38,985 nt of DNA from positions 1-38,985 of the forward strand of contig NZ_FMZJ01000024.1 of the NCBI RefSeq assembly GCF_900101455.1. Reading direction: 5' to 3'. The notes beneath the pieces are model-generated. The model searched no databases. It saw only the letters and a program-made list of their open reading frames with translations, and was not told the DNA's origin. Source of the DNA: Sphingomonas sp. YR710 (lineage in GTDB: Bacteria; Pseudomonadota; Alphaproteobacteria; Sphingomonadales; Sphingomonadaceae). A program made the position numbers and the translations under genes. Below are positions 24,982 through 34,850 of this stretch, piece after piece (within the stretch, counting starts at the first letter, position 1; every line of letters starts with the position of its first letter).

Positions 24982-26000
24982 CATATAACGACGCGCAGCA
25001 CCCGCCGGTGCTGCGTCCCCGGACCGGGGTTCTGCTGGTCAATCTCGGAACGCCCGATGCCCCCACGGCATCGGCCGTGCGGCGCTATCTGGCCGAGTTT
25101 CTTTCCGATCCGCGCGTGATCGAAATACCGCGAGTGCTGTGGCAGCCGATCCTGCACGGGATCATCCTGCGCGTACGGCCGAAGAAATCGGCGCACGCCT
25201 ATCAGCAGGTGTGGACCGACGATGGATCGCCGCTCGCCGCGATCACGAGGGCGCAGGCACGGGCGATTGCGGCGCGCTTTGCCGATCGGTTCGGTGAGGA
25301 CGTGATCGTCGACCACGCCATGCGTTATGGGCAACCCGCGATGAAGGACCGGATTGCGGCGATGATGGCCGCCGGATGCGACCGCATTCTGATCGCACCG
25401 CTCTATCCACAATATTGTGCGGCGACGACCGCCAGTGTCGCCGACCTTGCGTTCGCGTCGCTCGGGGCGATGCGCTGGCAGCCGGCGATCCGGACCTTGC
25501 CATCCTATCATGACCATCCGGCCTATATTGAGGCGCTCAGGGCCAGCATCGAGGCGGGGCTGGACGGTCTCGATTTCGTGCCGGATGCCATCGTCGCCAG
25601 CTTTCATGGCATGCCGCGAAGGACGCTCGATCTGGGCGATCCTTATCATTGCCAATGCCGCAAGACAGCGCGATTGTTATCCGAAGCCTTGTCGCGCGAG
25701 CTGATCGTTACTTTCCAGTCGCGTTTCGGAAAGGCCAAATGGCTCGAGCCCGCAACCGACCGGACTCTCGCCGAACTGGCGCAATCGGGCAAGCGCAGAA
25801 TTGCCGTGATTGCGCCGGGCTTTTCGGCGGACTGCCTCGAAACGCTTGAAGAAGTCGGGATTCGCGGACGCAATGATTTCATCGCGGCGGGAGGAGAGGC
25901 ATTTGCCTATATTCCCGCCCTCAACGATAGCGCCGCCGGTATCAAAATGTTGGACATTCTGCTGAGTCAGCAGCTTGAAGGCTGGGCGAAGCCTGCTTAG
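24978..26000 (+). CDS. hemH: Ferrochelatase
   Basis: A 340-aa enzyme inserting Fe2+ into protoporphyrin IX, the last step of haem synthesis. Motifs: VLLVNLGTPDAPTASAVRRY at the N-terminus, YGQPAM, APLYPQYCAATTAS, SFHGMPRR with the catalytic His, GDPYHCQCRKTARLL, FQSRFGKAKWLEPAT, and PGFSADCLETLEEV with a conserved Glu. Length is typical. Its start overlaps the stop of the molybdopterin subunit, an unusual pairing. Confidence 0.97.
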   Translation: MTYNDAQHPPVLRPRTGVLLVNLGTPDAPTASAVRRYLAEFLSDPRVIEIPRVLWQPILHGIILRVRPKKSAHAYQQVWTDDGSPLAAITRAQARAIAARFADRFGEDVIVDHAMRYGQPAMKDRIAAMMAAGCDRILIAPLYPQYCAATTASVADLAFASLGAMRWQPAIRTLPSYHDHPAYIEALRASIEAGLDGLDFVPDAIVASFHGMPRRTLDLGDPYHCQCRKTARLLSEALSRELIVTFQSRFGKAKWLEPATDRTLAELAQSGKRRIAVIAPGFSADCLETLEEVGIRGRNDFIAAGGEAFAYIPALNDSAAGIKMLDILLSQQLEGWAKPA

Positions 26001-26028
26001 GCTGCACTCGGGCTGTTGGAGAGAGTGA

Positions 26029-26751
26029 ATGGCGCGCGTCGCGATCGTTACTGGCGGAACCAGGGGTATTGGCGAGGCGATCAGCCTTGCCTTGCAGGAA
26101 CAAGGCGTCCTCGTCGCCGCAAACTATGGCGGCAACGATGCCAAGGCCCGCGCGTTCAGCGAGCGGACCGGCATCAAATCCTACAAATGGGACGTATCGG
26201 ATTATGATGCTTGCCAGAAGGGCGTGGAGCTGGTCGAGGCCGAGCTTGGCCCGGTCGATATCGTCGTCAACAATGCCGGCATCACGCGCGATGGCACGAT
26301 TCTGAAGATGAGCTATCAGGATTGGAAGGATGTGATCGATACCAATCTGGGTGGCTGCTTCAACATGGCCAAGGCGACCTTTCCGGGTATGCGCGCACGC
26401 CAGTGGGGACGGATCGTCAATATCGGATCGATCAACGGACAGGCCGGCCAATATGGCCAGGTCAATTATGCTGCGGCGAAATCCGGCATCCATGGCTTCA
26501 CGAAAGCTCTGGCGCAGGAGGGGGCGAAAGCCGGCGTGACGGTGAATGCGATCGCGCCCGGCTATATCGACACCGAAATGGTGGCGGCCGTGCCCCAGGA
26601 TGTGCTCGCCAAGATCGTCGCCAAGGTGCCGGTCGGGCGGCTCGGCATGGCGCAGGAAATTGCCCGTGGCGTGGCCTTTCTCTGCGCCGAGGATGCAGGT
26701 TTCGTCACCGGATCAACGCTGTCGATCAATGGTGGGCAGCATATGTATTGA
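26029..26751 (+). CDS. phbB: Acetoacetyl-CoA reductase
   Basis: A 240-aa short-chain dehydrogenase reducing acetoacetyl-CoA to (R)-3-hydroxybutyryl-CoA for polyhydroxyalkanoate synthesis. TGGTRGIGEAIS (cofactor), NNAGITRDGT and the catalytic Ser-Tyr-Lys in NIGSINGQAGQYGQVNYAAAKSG are visible. The C-terminal GSTLSINGGQHMY is typical of PhbB. It follows hemH by 28 bp. No polymerase or thiolase gene lies nearby. A hairpin follows at 26759. Confidence 0.95.
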   Translation: MARVAIVTGGTRGIGEAISLALQEQGVLVAANYGGNDAKARAFSERTGIKSYKWDVSDYDACQKGVELVEAELGPVDIVVNNAGITRDGTILKMSYQDWKDVIDTNLGGCFNMAKATFPGMRARQWGRIVNIGSINGQAGQYGQVNYAAAKSGIHGFTKALAQEGAKAGVTVNAIAPGYIDTEMVAAVPQDVLAKIVAKVPVGRLGMAQEIARGVAFLCAEDAGFVTGSTLSINGGQHMY

Positions 26752-26758
26752 GCAATAT

Positions 26759-26784
26759 CCTCCCCGGGCTCGTGTTCGGGGAGG
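26759..26784 (+). terminator. Hairpin after phbB (terminator-like)
   Basis: CCTCCCCG and CGGGGAGG form a perfect 8-bp GC-rich stem with a 10-base loop, 8 bp after the phbB stop. There is no U-tract, so it may attenuate or protect RNA rather than act as a classical intrinsic terminator. Confidence 0.5.
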
Positions 26785-26854
26785 TTGCTGCCGACGGCCT
26801 CGTCGATTTTGATATGCTGCATCCTGTCGCACGAGCGGGGAGAGGACAGGGACG

Positions 26855-27103
26855 ATGTCCGGACCCATCAAGCGATCGGTAATGATCGCGGGCCATTCGA
26901 CCTCGATCACGCTGGAGCCCATTTTCTGGGCTGCGCTGGTCCAGGCGGCCACGGCCGAACATGTGCCGCTGAACGCGCTGGTGGCGCGGATCGATGCCGA
27001 TCGTGCCACCAGCGACGATCTGCCCAATCTGGCGAGCGCGATCAGGGTGTGGCTGTTTCAACGGGCCATTGCCTTGGGCCAATTCGAGGACGGTGATCAG
27101 TAA
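26855..27103 (+). CDS. Ribbon-helix-helix domain protein
   Basis: An 82-aa protein of the RHH_4 type common in Alphaproteobacteria. The N-terminal strand KRSVMIAGHSTSITLEPIFW is followed by two helices (FWAALVQAATAEHVPLNALVARID and NLASAIRVWLFQRAIA). A GGGGAGAGG-rich stretch precedes the ATG. It probably binds DNA as a dimer; targets unknown. Its stop overlaps the stop of the convergent flavoprotein gene by 7 bp. Confidence 0.88.
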   Translation: MSGPIKRSVMIAGHSTSITLEPIFWAALVQAATAEHVPLNALVARIDADRATSDDLPNLASAIRVWLFQRAIALGQFEDGDQ

Positions 27104-28467
27104 ACGTCGCGCCGGTAACGGCCATCGGCAATCATCGCGTCCAGCACGTCACGGCCCAGAATCCGGCTGAGCTCGGTATCGACGTCGGTCGCCATACCGT
27201 GCAGATTGCCGCAGACAAAGATTGCGGCGTCCGCCAGAACCCAATCGAGGAACGACCCCTCATTTTCGGCAATATGATGACACACATAGCGCTTCTCAGG
27301 TCCGTCGCGCGAGAAGATCAGATCGCAGCGCTCGAGATGGCCGGTCGCCACCCAATGGGCGATCTCGCTACCCATCAGGCAATCGTGCGCGCTGTTGCGT
27401 TCGCCGAAGATCAGCCAGTTACGGGTGCCGGCGGGGCGCGCCTTGATGTGCGCGCGCAGGCCCGCGATGCCCGATCCGTTGCCGATCAGGATCATCGGGA
27501 TCTCATCAGGCGGTGCCGCAAAGCCGGGATTCTCGCGCAGGCGTAAAGCGATCCGCTGACCCGGCTGCGCCATCTCGCACATCCAGCTTGAGCCCAGGCC
27601 GAGCTGCCCGGTGGCCGTGTGGCGTTCGCGCACGACCATTTCGATCCCTCCGTCCGCCGGCAGCGATGCGATCGAATATTGGCGGTGCGGCAATGGCGGC
27701 CTGCCGATCGTTCCGATGGCATCCTCCGCCGGCCCGGGATAGATTTCGACGATCGCGCCGGCTTCCCAATGGGGCAGATCTTCCTCCGACTCCAGGCGGA
27801 TATGGAAAATCGGGCTGCCGTCGCTGCCGGAATTGATCCGTTCCCGGCTGATCATTCGCCACGGGGTATAATCGGGTGCTGCCCAGTCCGCCTCGTCGCG
27901 GGATCCGCCGACCAGCGGAAGGATCTGCTGCCAGCGCCGAATCACGGCCGCATCGCCCTTGACGGCTTCGATCGAATCGCTGAGCGGCATGGCACCGAGC
28001 AGCCGGAGGCGCCGATCGAGACGCGAGCCATAATCCTCTTTGGGATCGGGCAGAAGGTTGGTCAGCGACAGCACTGCATAAGGCAGTCCCGCTATGGCGG
28101 GCAATTCGCGTTGCAGAAAAAACTCTGCTTCATCAATATCCTGCTGCCCATCTCTCGATGATATTACGAACAGGAGGGCGCTGGCGAAGTGGAAAGCGCG
28201 ATCGGAAAGATCGGTGATTGCGACCAGGCGCGAAGCAACGCCAGCGGAACGAAGCGACTGCGCGGTCCGGGTGGCGATCGGGCTGGCATCACTTTCATCG
28301 CCAGCCCATATTACGAATACGGCCTTGTCTGGCCGCGGTCGTCGCGCGCGCGGAAGCGCCGCTGGAGCGCGGCGCATCTGCCGAAAAATCAGCGTTAGCA
28401 GCGCCAGTGCAGCGGCGATCATGACAGCGAATCCGGCCCATGCCAGCATCGAACTACTGCCCATCAT
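27097..28467 (-). CDS. Membrane-anchored FNR-type flavoprotein reductase
   Basis: A 456-aa protein with one N-terminal transmembrane segment (SMLAWAGFAVMIAAALALLTLIF, about 6-28), a flavodoxin-like domain (about 47-160) and a CyPOR/sulfite-reductase-like FAD/NADPH module. HRQYSIAS is the FAD-binding RxYS motif, GNGSGIAGLRAHI the NADPH loop, and the protein ends in Tyr (RRDVY), as in FNR proteins. The flavodoxin part lacks an obvious T/S-x-T-G-x-A FMN loop. The partner oxidase or cytochrome is not visible. It probably passes electrons from NADPH to a membrane or periplasm-facing acceptor. Confidence 0.85.
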   Translation of the reverse strand: MMGSSSMLAWAGFAVMIAAALALLTLIFRQMRRAPAALPRARRPRPDKAVFVIWAGDESDASPIATRTAQSLRSAGVASRLVAITDLSDRAFHFASALLFVISSRDGQQDIDEAEFFLQRELPAIAGLPYAVLSLTNLLPDPKEDYGSRLDRRLRLLGAMPLSDSIEAVKGDAAVIRRWQQILPLVGGSRDEADWAAPDYTPWRMISRERINSGSDGSPIFHIRLESEEDLPHWEAGAIVEIYPGPAEDAIGTIGRPPLPHRQYSIASLPADGGIEMVVRERHTATGQLGLGSSWMCEMAQPGQRIALRLRENPGFAAPPDEIPMILIGNGSGIAGLRAHIKARPAGTRNWLIFGERNSAHDCLMGSEIAHWVATGHLERCDLIFSRDGPEKRYVCHHIAENEGSFLDWVLADAAIFVCGNLHGMATDVDTELSRILGRDVLDAMIADGRYRRDVY

Positions 28468-28676
28468 CGCAACGATACGTGCCCCCGGCCGATCGCTTTG
28501 GCCTGTGGGAACGACGGCTGGGAATATCGGATAGGGTCAACGGCGGCAATCATTGCCCGATCATTATTGCATGCACGCCGATCCCCCCGATCCCTTGATA
28601 TCGATTGTAAGGGAGCAGGCCGCCAAATCAAAATCCGAAATGTGCGTTTATGTCCGGATCGGATGAGATTTGTTCG

Positions 28677-31600
28677 TCAACGTACCAAAAGCGTGCGGGC
28701 CTGTGCGGCGATCTGGGCGAGCATCGCAGCGGATGGCACCGCCATCGCCCGCGCCCGGGCCGTCAATTGCCGGAACTGTGCGATCCGTGCCTGATTGTTC
28801 GCCTGCCAGCGCTGGACGGCATCGATCGGCGCAATCTTGCGGTGGCGGGAGAGGAAGTCGAGCCGCAACTGACCGAATTCGCGCGCGAGCCCGGCGACGA
28901 GCGATCGCTCCCACGGATCGAGGCTGTGGAAGCGCCCTGCCTCGGCCTTGGCCCAATCGAGCCCCAGCACCTCGCCAAGGGCGACATAGGCATGCGTGGC
29001 CGAAACTTCATCGACCGACAATTCGCTGGCAAGCGCGGCGGTGCCGATCGCGCCATCGAGTTCGTTGAGCCGGGCAATCGCATCGATCAGGTGCGGATCG
29101 GCGCCTTCGGCCGAGATGCGCGCGCGCAGCCGATCCGATTGCTGCTTCGCCTCTGTCCGGAGCAATTCGCCGCGTGCCTGATCGAGCCGCGCGAGGCCGG
29201 GGCGGAGCATGTCCACGCAGGCCGACAGATCGGTGTCCGGCGCGATGCTGCGCAACAGATCGGCCAGATGATTGCGCGCCAGTTCCGCGGTCGCACCCAG
29301 CATGGTCAGGCGGGCCTGCTCATCGATCGCGGCCGTTTCGATTGCCGCGAAAATGGCCTCCAGTCCGAACAGCGCATCGATCGCGAAATAAGCGGACGCG
29401 ACCTGGGCGAGCGAAACGCCCTCCTCTTCGGCCAGTTCGAACGGCGCAACCAGCCCCAGCCGGTTGATCACCCGGTTTGCCATCTTGGTGGCGATGATCT
29501 GCGGGCGGAGCCGGTGATCATCGATCGCCTGCGCGAATTCGGATTGCAAAGCCGACGGGAAGGCTGCGTGCAGCAATGGCGACAGCATCGGATCAGTGAG
29601 CTGAGCGCCCGCCTCGATCGCGCTCTGCAAGGCGAGCTTTCCGTGCGACAGTATCACGGCCAGTTCCGGGCGGGTGAGCCCGGTGCGATCCTGGGCGCGG
29701 CGCAGCAGCACCTCATTGCTGTCGAGCCCTTCGACCGCACGGTTCAGGCGCCCGGACGCTTCGAGAATTTCGATCACGCGCAGTTGCGATGGCAGCGCAT
29801 CGGCCCCGCCATGTTCGGCCAGCGACAGCGCCAGCGTCTGCAGCCGGTTATCCTCGAGCACAAGGTGCGCGACATCGCCGGTCATCCGCACGAGCAGATC
29901 GTTGCGCGCGTCCAGGCCGATCCGGCCCTCGTGCATTTCGCGATTGAGCAGGATCTTGATGTTCACTTCATTATCGGAACAGTCGACACCCGCCGAATTG
30001 TCGATGAAATCGGTGTTGATCCGGCCGCCTTTCAACCCGAACGCAATGCGACCGGCCTGGGTGACGCCGAGATTGGCGCCTTCGCCGATCACCCTGGCGC
30101 CAACCTCATCGCCATTGATCCGGTGCGCCTCATTGGCGCGATCGCCAACCTCGGCATTGGTTTCCGAAGCGGCCTTCACATAGGTGCCGATGCCGCCGAA
30201 CCACAGCAGATCGACCGGGCTCCTGAGGATGGCGGCAATCAGCGCGGATGGATCGAGCGCATCTTCGGCAATGCCGAGCGCGGCCTTCACCTCGGGCGAA
30301 AGCGGAATTTCCTTCTGGCTGCGCGGAAAGACGCCGCCGCCGGCGGAAATCAGCGCCGGATCGTAATCCGCCCAGCTCGATCGCGGTAAGGCGAACAGGC
30401 GCAGCCGTTCGGCGTGCGATTTGGCGGCGTCGGGGACGGGATCAAGGAAGATGTGACGATGGTCGAACGCGGCCAGGAGCCGCAGCGATTTCGACAGCAG
30501 CATGCCATTGCCGAACACGTCGCCCGACATATCGCCGCAGCCGACCACGCGGATCGGATCCTTCTGCACGTCGACGCCGATTTCGGCGAAATGGCGGGTG
30601 ACCGACACCCAGGTGCCACGCGCCGTGATCGCCATCGCCTTATGGTCATAGCCATGGCTGCCGCCGCTGGCGAAGGCATCGCCCAGCCAGAAACCGCGAT
30701 CGACGGCGATCGCATTGGCGACGTCGGAGAAGGTGGCGGTGCCCTTGTCGGCGGCGACGACGAAATAGGGATCGTCATCGTCGCGGATCACCACCTTCGC
30801 CGGATGGACCAGTTTGTTGCCGACGATATTGTCGGTGACCGACAGGAGCGCGCGGATGAAGATGCGATAGCTTTCGGTGCCTTCGGCCAGCCAGGCATCG
30901 CGATCCGATACCGGCGGCAATTGCTTGGGGTAGAAGCCGCCCTTCGCGCCGGTGGGCACGATCACCGCATTTTTGACGATCTGCGCCTTCATCAGCCCCA
31001 ATATCTCGGTGCGGAAATCGTCGCGCCGATCGGACCAGCGCAAGCCCCCGCGCGCGATCGGGCCGCCGCGCAGATGGATGCCCTCGACCCGCGGGCTATA
31101 GACCCAGATTTCGCGCCACGGCAAAGGTTGCGGCAGGCCGGGAATGCCGCTGCTGTCCAGCTTGAACGCCAGCGCCTCGGCCGCGGCGGGCGAAAAGGCG
31201 TTGGTGCGCAGGGTGGCGCGCACGACCGCGCGAAAGCGGCGCAGCATGCGATCGTCGTCGATCGCGGACACCTGCTTCAGCCCCGCATCGATTTCGGCGT
31301 TGATCCGATCGGCCAGATCGGTGTCGCGATTGGCGGGATCGTGCAGCGCGCGGAAAAACGCGATAATATTGCGGGCGACGTCGGGCGCGTTGCGCAGCGC
31401 CTCGACCGCGGTGGCCAGGCCATAAGCGAAGCCGGTCTGGCGCAGATAGCGGAACCATGCCCGGAACAGCACGGCATCGGCGGGCGACAGGCCGATCGCG
31501 ATGATCAGCAGGTTGAACAGATCGTTCTCGGCGGCGCCCTCCAGCACGGCGGTGATCGCGGCTTCGGCGACGTCGGCGCGATCGATCAGCGCGGATGCGA

Positions 31601-33341
31601 TCGCCGGGCCATCGGTTTCGATCCGGAATTCGTGAATATAACCAATGCGGCCCTGATCGAGCGGAGTGGGGATTTCCTCCAGCACGCGAAAGCCGAAATT
31701 TTCGAGGACGGGCACCGCCTCCGACAGTGAAATCAGCGCCCCCAACCGATAGACCTTCAGCCGCAGCCGATGCGGTGCGTCATCATCGTGCCGATAGAGG
31801 CGAACGCCGCGGGCATCGCCATCGGCGAGCGCGGCCATGCGCCGGATGTCGATCGCCGCCTCGGCCGGCGTCGAATGGGTGCGATAGCCGGCGGGGAAGG
31901 CGGCGGCATAATCGAGCGCGAGCCGGGTCGAGCGGCGGCCGGGCGCGGTTTCGGCCAGCTTCGCCTCGACCGCCGGCTCCCAGCCGCGCAGCATTTCGGA
32001 CAGGCGGCTGTCGAGCGCTTCGGCGTCCGGAATATCGGCGACCGGGGGCAGATCGAACATGTAGCGGATCTGCGCGACATCGCCTTCACCGAGCTGGAGC
32101 GACCAGTTGGCAAGCGCCGCGTGGGCGGCGGTGGCTAGCATCTCGCCGATCGCCAGCCGCCGCGCCGTCGTCAGCAATTCGCGCGGCAACCACACGAATG
32201 CCATCAGATGCCGGCCGAGCGTGGACGCCGCGAGTTCGAGTTGCGGGCGCGGCCGATCGACCAGCGACATCGCGGTGAGCGCCACATGCTCCATCCCGCT
32301 GGCGGGGAGGGTGATCATCAGATCGTGCGGCAGTTCGGACAGCGCATGGCGCAGCGCCTTGCCGGCATGGCTGACCGGATCGAGCCCAAGCTTCTCTTCG
32401 ATCGCCGTCAGCCTGGCGCGCAGCACCGGCACCTGATCGGGCGAGGATCGCAAAGCCGCGCTCGTCCACAGGCCGACATGGACCGACAGGCCGGTGATCG
32501 TCTTGCCTTCGCGCACGGGCAGGATCACCAGATCCATCGGCGCCCGCCGGTGCACGGTCGCTCGCACATCGGCCTTGCTGATCAGCGGCGAGGACCCGCC
32601 ATTTTCGAACCAGCCGATCGCCGCATCGCGGGTGACATCGGTCCACAAAGCGGGATCGCCCGAGCGCAGGATGCCGAGCTGGCCGCTGATCGTGCCGCCA
32701 CGATCCTCGATCCGATGGCCCAGCAAGGTGAGGTTGCCGTCGAGAAACCAGCGCAGCAGGGCCGAACCCTCGCCATCGGGCAGGCATTCGGCATCGTCGC
32801 GCAGCGCCACCTGCATCGCCGGCCAGTCGCGGACGGCGGCGCGCACATCGATCAACGTGCTTTCAAGTTCATGGACGAGTTGCTGGCGCTTGCGCGCGTC
32901 GACCCGCTCGGCCTCGATATAGATCACCGACTCGCGCCGCTCGCCGGTGGCACCGCCCGGCAGGATCGCGGCCAGATAGCCATCCGCATCGCGCCGCATC
33001 GCGAGCACGGGATGGAGCAGCCGCCTGATCTCGATACCCAGCGCCGCCAGAGCGCCGGCGACCGAATCGACGAGGAACGGCATGTCATCGTTGATAACGG
33101 CGATGCGCATCGCGCGCGGCCGGCCGGCATGCGCGGTGATGCCGGCGATGGCGATGGCGGCCTTGCCGGGCTGGCGGCGCGCGGCGGTGCGGGCGACAAA
33201 GGCCGCGGCATCGCCGAGATCTTCCGCCGTCAGGCCATCGATCTCGCCGGGCAGCGCCCCGCTGGTCAGCGCATCGGCAAAGATTGCGGCGTGATCGGTA
33301 TCAAGCTGTTCGTCGATCATGCGTGTCGCGGCGTCCATCAT
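28677..33341 (-). CDS. gdhZ: NAD-specific glutamate dehydrogenase (large GDH180 type)
   Basis: A 1554-aa cytosolic enzyme deaminating glutamate to 2-oxoglutarate. It has a long N-terminal regulatory region with ACT-like segments, then the catalytic core: RGGLRWSDRRDDFRTEILGL, VPTGAKGGFYPKQLPP (substrate Lys), GCGDMSGDVFGNGML, LWFGGIGTYVKA and GEGANLGVTQAGRIAFG. A helical C-terminal extension follows. Length is usual for this class. The ATG at 33341 is favoured by AGGAG five bases upstream; an ATG three bases later (33338) is equally plausible. The longer frame to 33464 is not supported. Large antisense open frames here are shadows. Confidence 0.96.
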   Translation of the reverse strand: MMDAATRMIDEQLDTDHAAIFADALTSGALPGEIDGLTAEDLGDAAAFVARTAARRQPGKAAIAIAGITAHAGRPRAMRIAVINDDMPFLVDSVAGALAALGIEIRRLLHPVLAMRRDADGYLAAILPGGATGERRESVIYIEAERVDARKRQQLVHELESTLIDVRAAVRDWPAMQVALRDDAECLPDGEGSALLRWFLDGNLTLLGHRIEDRGGTISGQLGILRSGDPALWTDVTRDAAIGWFENGGSSPLISKADVRATVHRRAPMDLVILPVREGKTITGLSVHVGLWTSAALRSSPDQVPVLRARLTAIEEKLGLDPVSHAGKALRHALSELPHDLMITLPASGMEHVALTAMSLVDRPRPQLELAASTLGRHLMAFVWLPRELLTTARRLAIGEMLATAAHAALANWSLQLGEGDVAQIRYMFDLPPVADIPDAEALDSRLSEMLRGWEPAVEAKLAETAPGRRSTRLALDYAAAFPAGYRTHSTPAEAAIDIRRMAALADGDARGVRLYRHDDDAPHRLRLKVYRLGALISLSEAVPVLENFGFRVLEEIPTPLDQGRIGYIHEFRIETDGPAIASALIDRADVAEAAITAVLEGAAENDLFNLLIIAIGLSPADAVLFRAWFRYLRQTGFAYGLATAVEALRNAPDVARNIIAFFRALHDPANRDTDLADRINAEIDAGLKQVSAIDDDRMLRRFRAVVRATLRTNAFSPAAAEALAFKLDSSGIPGLPQPLPWREIWVYSPRVEGIHLRGGPIARGGLRWSDRRDDFRTEILGLMKAQIVKNAVIVPTGAKGGFYPKQLPPVSDRDAWLAEGTESYRIFIRALLSVTDNIVGNKLVHPAKVVIRDDDDPYFVVAADKGTATFSDVANAIAVDRGFWLGDAFASGGSHGYDHKAMAITARGTWVSVTRHFAEIGVDVQKDPIRVVGCGDMSGDVFGNGMLLSKSLRLLAAFDHRHIFLDPVPDAAKSHAERLRLFALPRSSWADYDPALISAGGGVFPRSQKEIPLSPEVKAALGIAEDALDPSALIAAILRSPVDLLWFGGIGTYVKAASETNAEVGDRANEAHRINGDEVGARVIGEGANLGVTQAGRIAFGLKGGRINTDFIDNSAGVDCSDNEVNIKILLNREMHEGRIGLDARNDLLVRMTGDVAHLVLEDNRLQTLALSLAEHGGADALPSQLRVIEILEASGRLNRAVEGLDSNEVLLRRAQDRTGLTRPELAVILSHGKLALQSAIEAGAQLTDPMLSPLLHAAFPSALQSEFAQAIDDHRLRPQIIATKMANRVINRLGLVAPFELAEEEGVSLAQVASAYFAIDALFGLEAIFAAIETAAIDEQARLTMLGATAELARNHLADLLRSIAPDTDLSACVDMLRPGLARLDQARGELLRTEAKQQSDRLRARISAEGADPHLIDAIARLNELDGAIGTAALASELSVDEVSATHAYVALGEVLGLDWAKAEAGRFHSLDPWERSLVAGLAREFGQLRLDFLSRHRKIAPIDAVQRWQANNQARIAQFRQLTARARAMAVPSAAMLAQIAAQARTLLVR

Positions 33342-33518
33342 AACCACTCCTGACATACTGCCGCTCTTCTCGTTCATGGCGGAGGGCAGGTGATGCGGAG
33401 GCCCCATATGGACCCCCGGCATGACGGGAACAAGGCGACAGGCGATCGCCCGCAAAGTTCGCAACCTATTTAGGGCAGCGGCGCCGCCCTTGATGTTTTA
33501 TAACGTGAAGCGCCGATT

Positions 33519-34850
33519 TCAGGCAATTTCGGGCGGCGCTGCGCGGTTCAGCGCGCGATCGAGCAGGCGCGGATCGCCGGTGACGGGGGCGACGATCGCC
33601 AGCCGGCCATCGGCATCGCGGCGCGCGACCAGAAGCACGAATTCCTCGCCGCCCGCATCCGCCAAGGCTCCGCCATCGCCATCGATGGTGGCGATCGGCG
33701 GGGCCGCGTGCAGCCGCCGCCGCGCCGATGCCGCGCGATCGACCTTGAGCGCGGGCTGCCGCTGCTGCCGTTCGGCCGCGACGATCGCCTTGATGCCGCC
33801 ATCGATCCCGGCGATCCATTGTTCGACCATCCCCGGCGTCAGGCACAGCCGCTGCGCATGGCGCAGCACGGCGGCATATTCGGCGATCCGCTTGCGATCA
33901 TAATCCCGGCCGAAGACGAGCTTGACGACCGGCGTCATCGGCGCGCGTTCCTGCCGGACGATTCCGGCGGCCTCGATCATCCGATCGAAGGCCACAGGCT
34001 CATCGAGCGCCGCGATCACGATATCATAGGTGATCGAGAGCGCGCGATAGAGCGCCGCATGGCTGCGCGTTTCGCTGTCGCGGGCTTCGAGGGCGAGTTC
34101 GCGCGCATCCTCGATCAGTTCCTCCAACCCGATCCCGGAAAGCGCGTCGCCAAATTCGCCCTGCCCAAATTCACTCAGCCCAAATTCGCTCTGGCCAAGT
34201 TCGCCCAGGATCGCGGCCTCATCGGCCGTCGTCCAATCCGGCAGCGGATCGGGCTCGGGCTGGGCGGGGCCGGCAAAGGCGGTGGTGACGGCGGCGACGA
34301 TATCGGCGGGCAGGCTGTTATCGGCCGACAGCTTCCAGTTGATCACGCCATGGATGAAATCGATCGCCGCGCCATCGGACGAATAGGGCATCAGGATGCC
34401 GCGATAGAGCGTCTGCTGGTTGCGATGGCTGACGAATTCGGCCTCAAAGCCCACGGGCGCGCGATTTTCGAGGATCTCGGTATAATGATCGGTGAGCCGC
34501 GACACCAGCGAGCGGGCCGGCACATCGGCGACGGTTTCGATATCGGGCCCGAGCCCGCCTTCCTCACGCAGTGCACGCCCCAGAAAGGTGATACGCGGAT
34601 TGGCGGGATTATCGGAAAAATCGAGCAATACGCTGTGCGGGGTGAATTCGCCGAGCATGGCGGCATCGAGATCGGCGATATCGGGATAGGGGCGGCCAGC
34701 CAGCAACGACACCCAATGTTCATAAGCGCGCACATGCATGCGGCGTTCATCGGTGCCGATCACGGGCGGCGGGTCCATGGCGGGCTCGTCGATATCCGGA
34801 AAGTCCCATTCCGATGCAGCATCGTTGCTGAAAGAACGATAATCTTCCAT
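33519..34850 (-). CDS. PAS_5-type domain protein of unknown function
   Basis: A 443-aa protein. Residues about 30-180 resemble the PAS_5/DUF1488-type PAS fold seen in many Alphaproteobacteria: AYEHWVSLLAGRPYPDIADL, LLDFSDNPANPRITFLGRAL and ILMPYSSDGAAIDFIHGVINW. A short acidic repeat of EFG[QL]S-like units sits at about 214-233, followed by a helical region and a C-terminal part with AERQQRQPALK and MADAGGEEFVLLVARRD-type composition. It has no kinase, cyclase or helix-turn-helix motif that I can see. It likely senses or scaffolds; function unknown. It precedes gdhZ on the same strand across about 180 bp. Confidence 0.75.
   Translation of the reverse strand: MEDYRSFSNDAASEWDFPDIDEPAMDPPPVIGTDERRMHVRAYEHWVSLLAGRPYPDIADLDAAMLGEFTPHSVLLDFSDNPANPRITFLGRALREEGGLGPDIETVADVPARSLVSRLTDHYTEILENRAPVGFEAEFVSHRNQQTLYRGILMPYSSDGAAIDFIHGVINWKLSADNSLPADIVAAVTTAFAGPAQPEPDPLPDWTTADEAAILGELGQSEFGLSEFGQGEFGDALSGIGLEELIEDARELALEARDSETRSHAALYRALSITYDIVIAALDEPVAFDRMIEAAGIVRQERAPMTPVVKLVFGRDYDRKRIAEYAAVLRHAQRLCLTPGMVEQWIAGIDGGIKAIVAAERQQRQPALKVDRAASARRRLHAAPPIATIDGDGGALADAGGEEFVLLVARRDADGRLAIVAPVTGDPRLLDRALNRAAPPEIA
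34150..34209. repeat. Four 15-bp tandem units inside the PAS protein gene
   Basis: Units at 34150, 34165, 34180 and 34195 follow the pattern CCAARTTCRCYCWGS. They encode, on the minus strand, E(L/F)G-(Q/L/D)-x pentapeptides. The repeat keeps frame. Copy-number changes would alter linker length by five residues. Confidence 0.85.

Noticed and set aside
28650-33353. Long plus-strand open frames (579, 438 and 381 codons) opposite gdhZ
   Set aside because: They are antisense shadows of a GC-rich gene. Their translations are Arg/Gln/Asp-rich with no recognisable domains, and the minus-strand frame has clear GDH motifs throughout.
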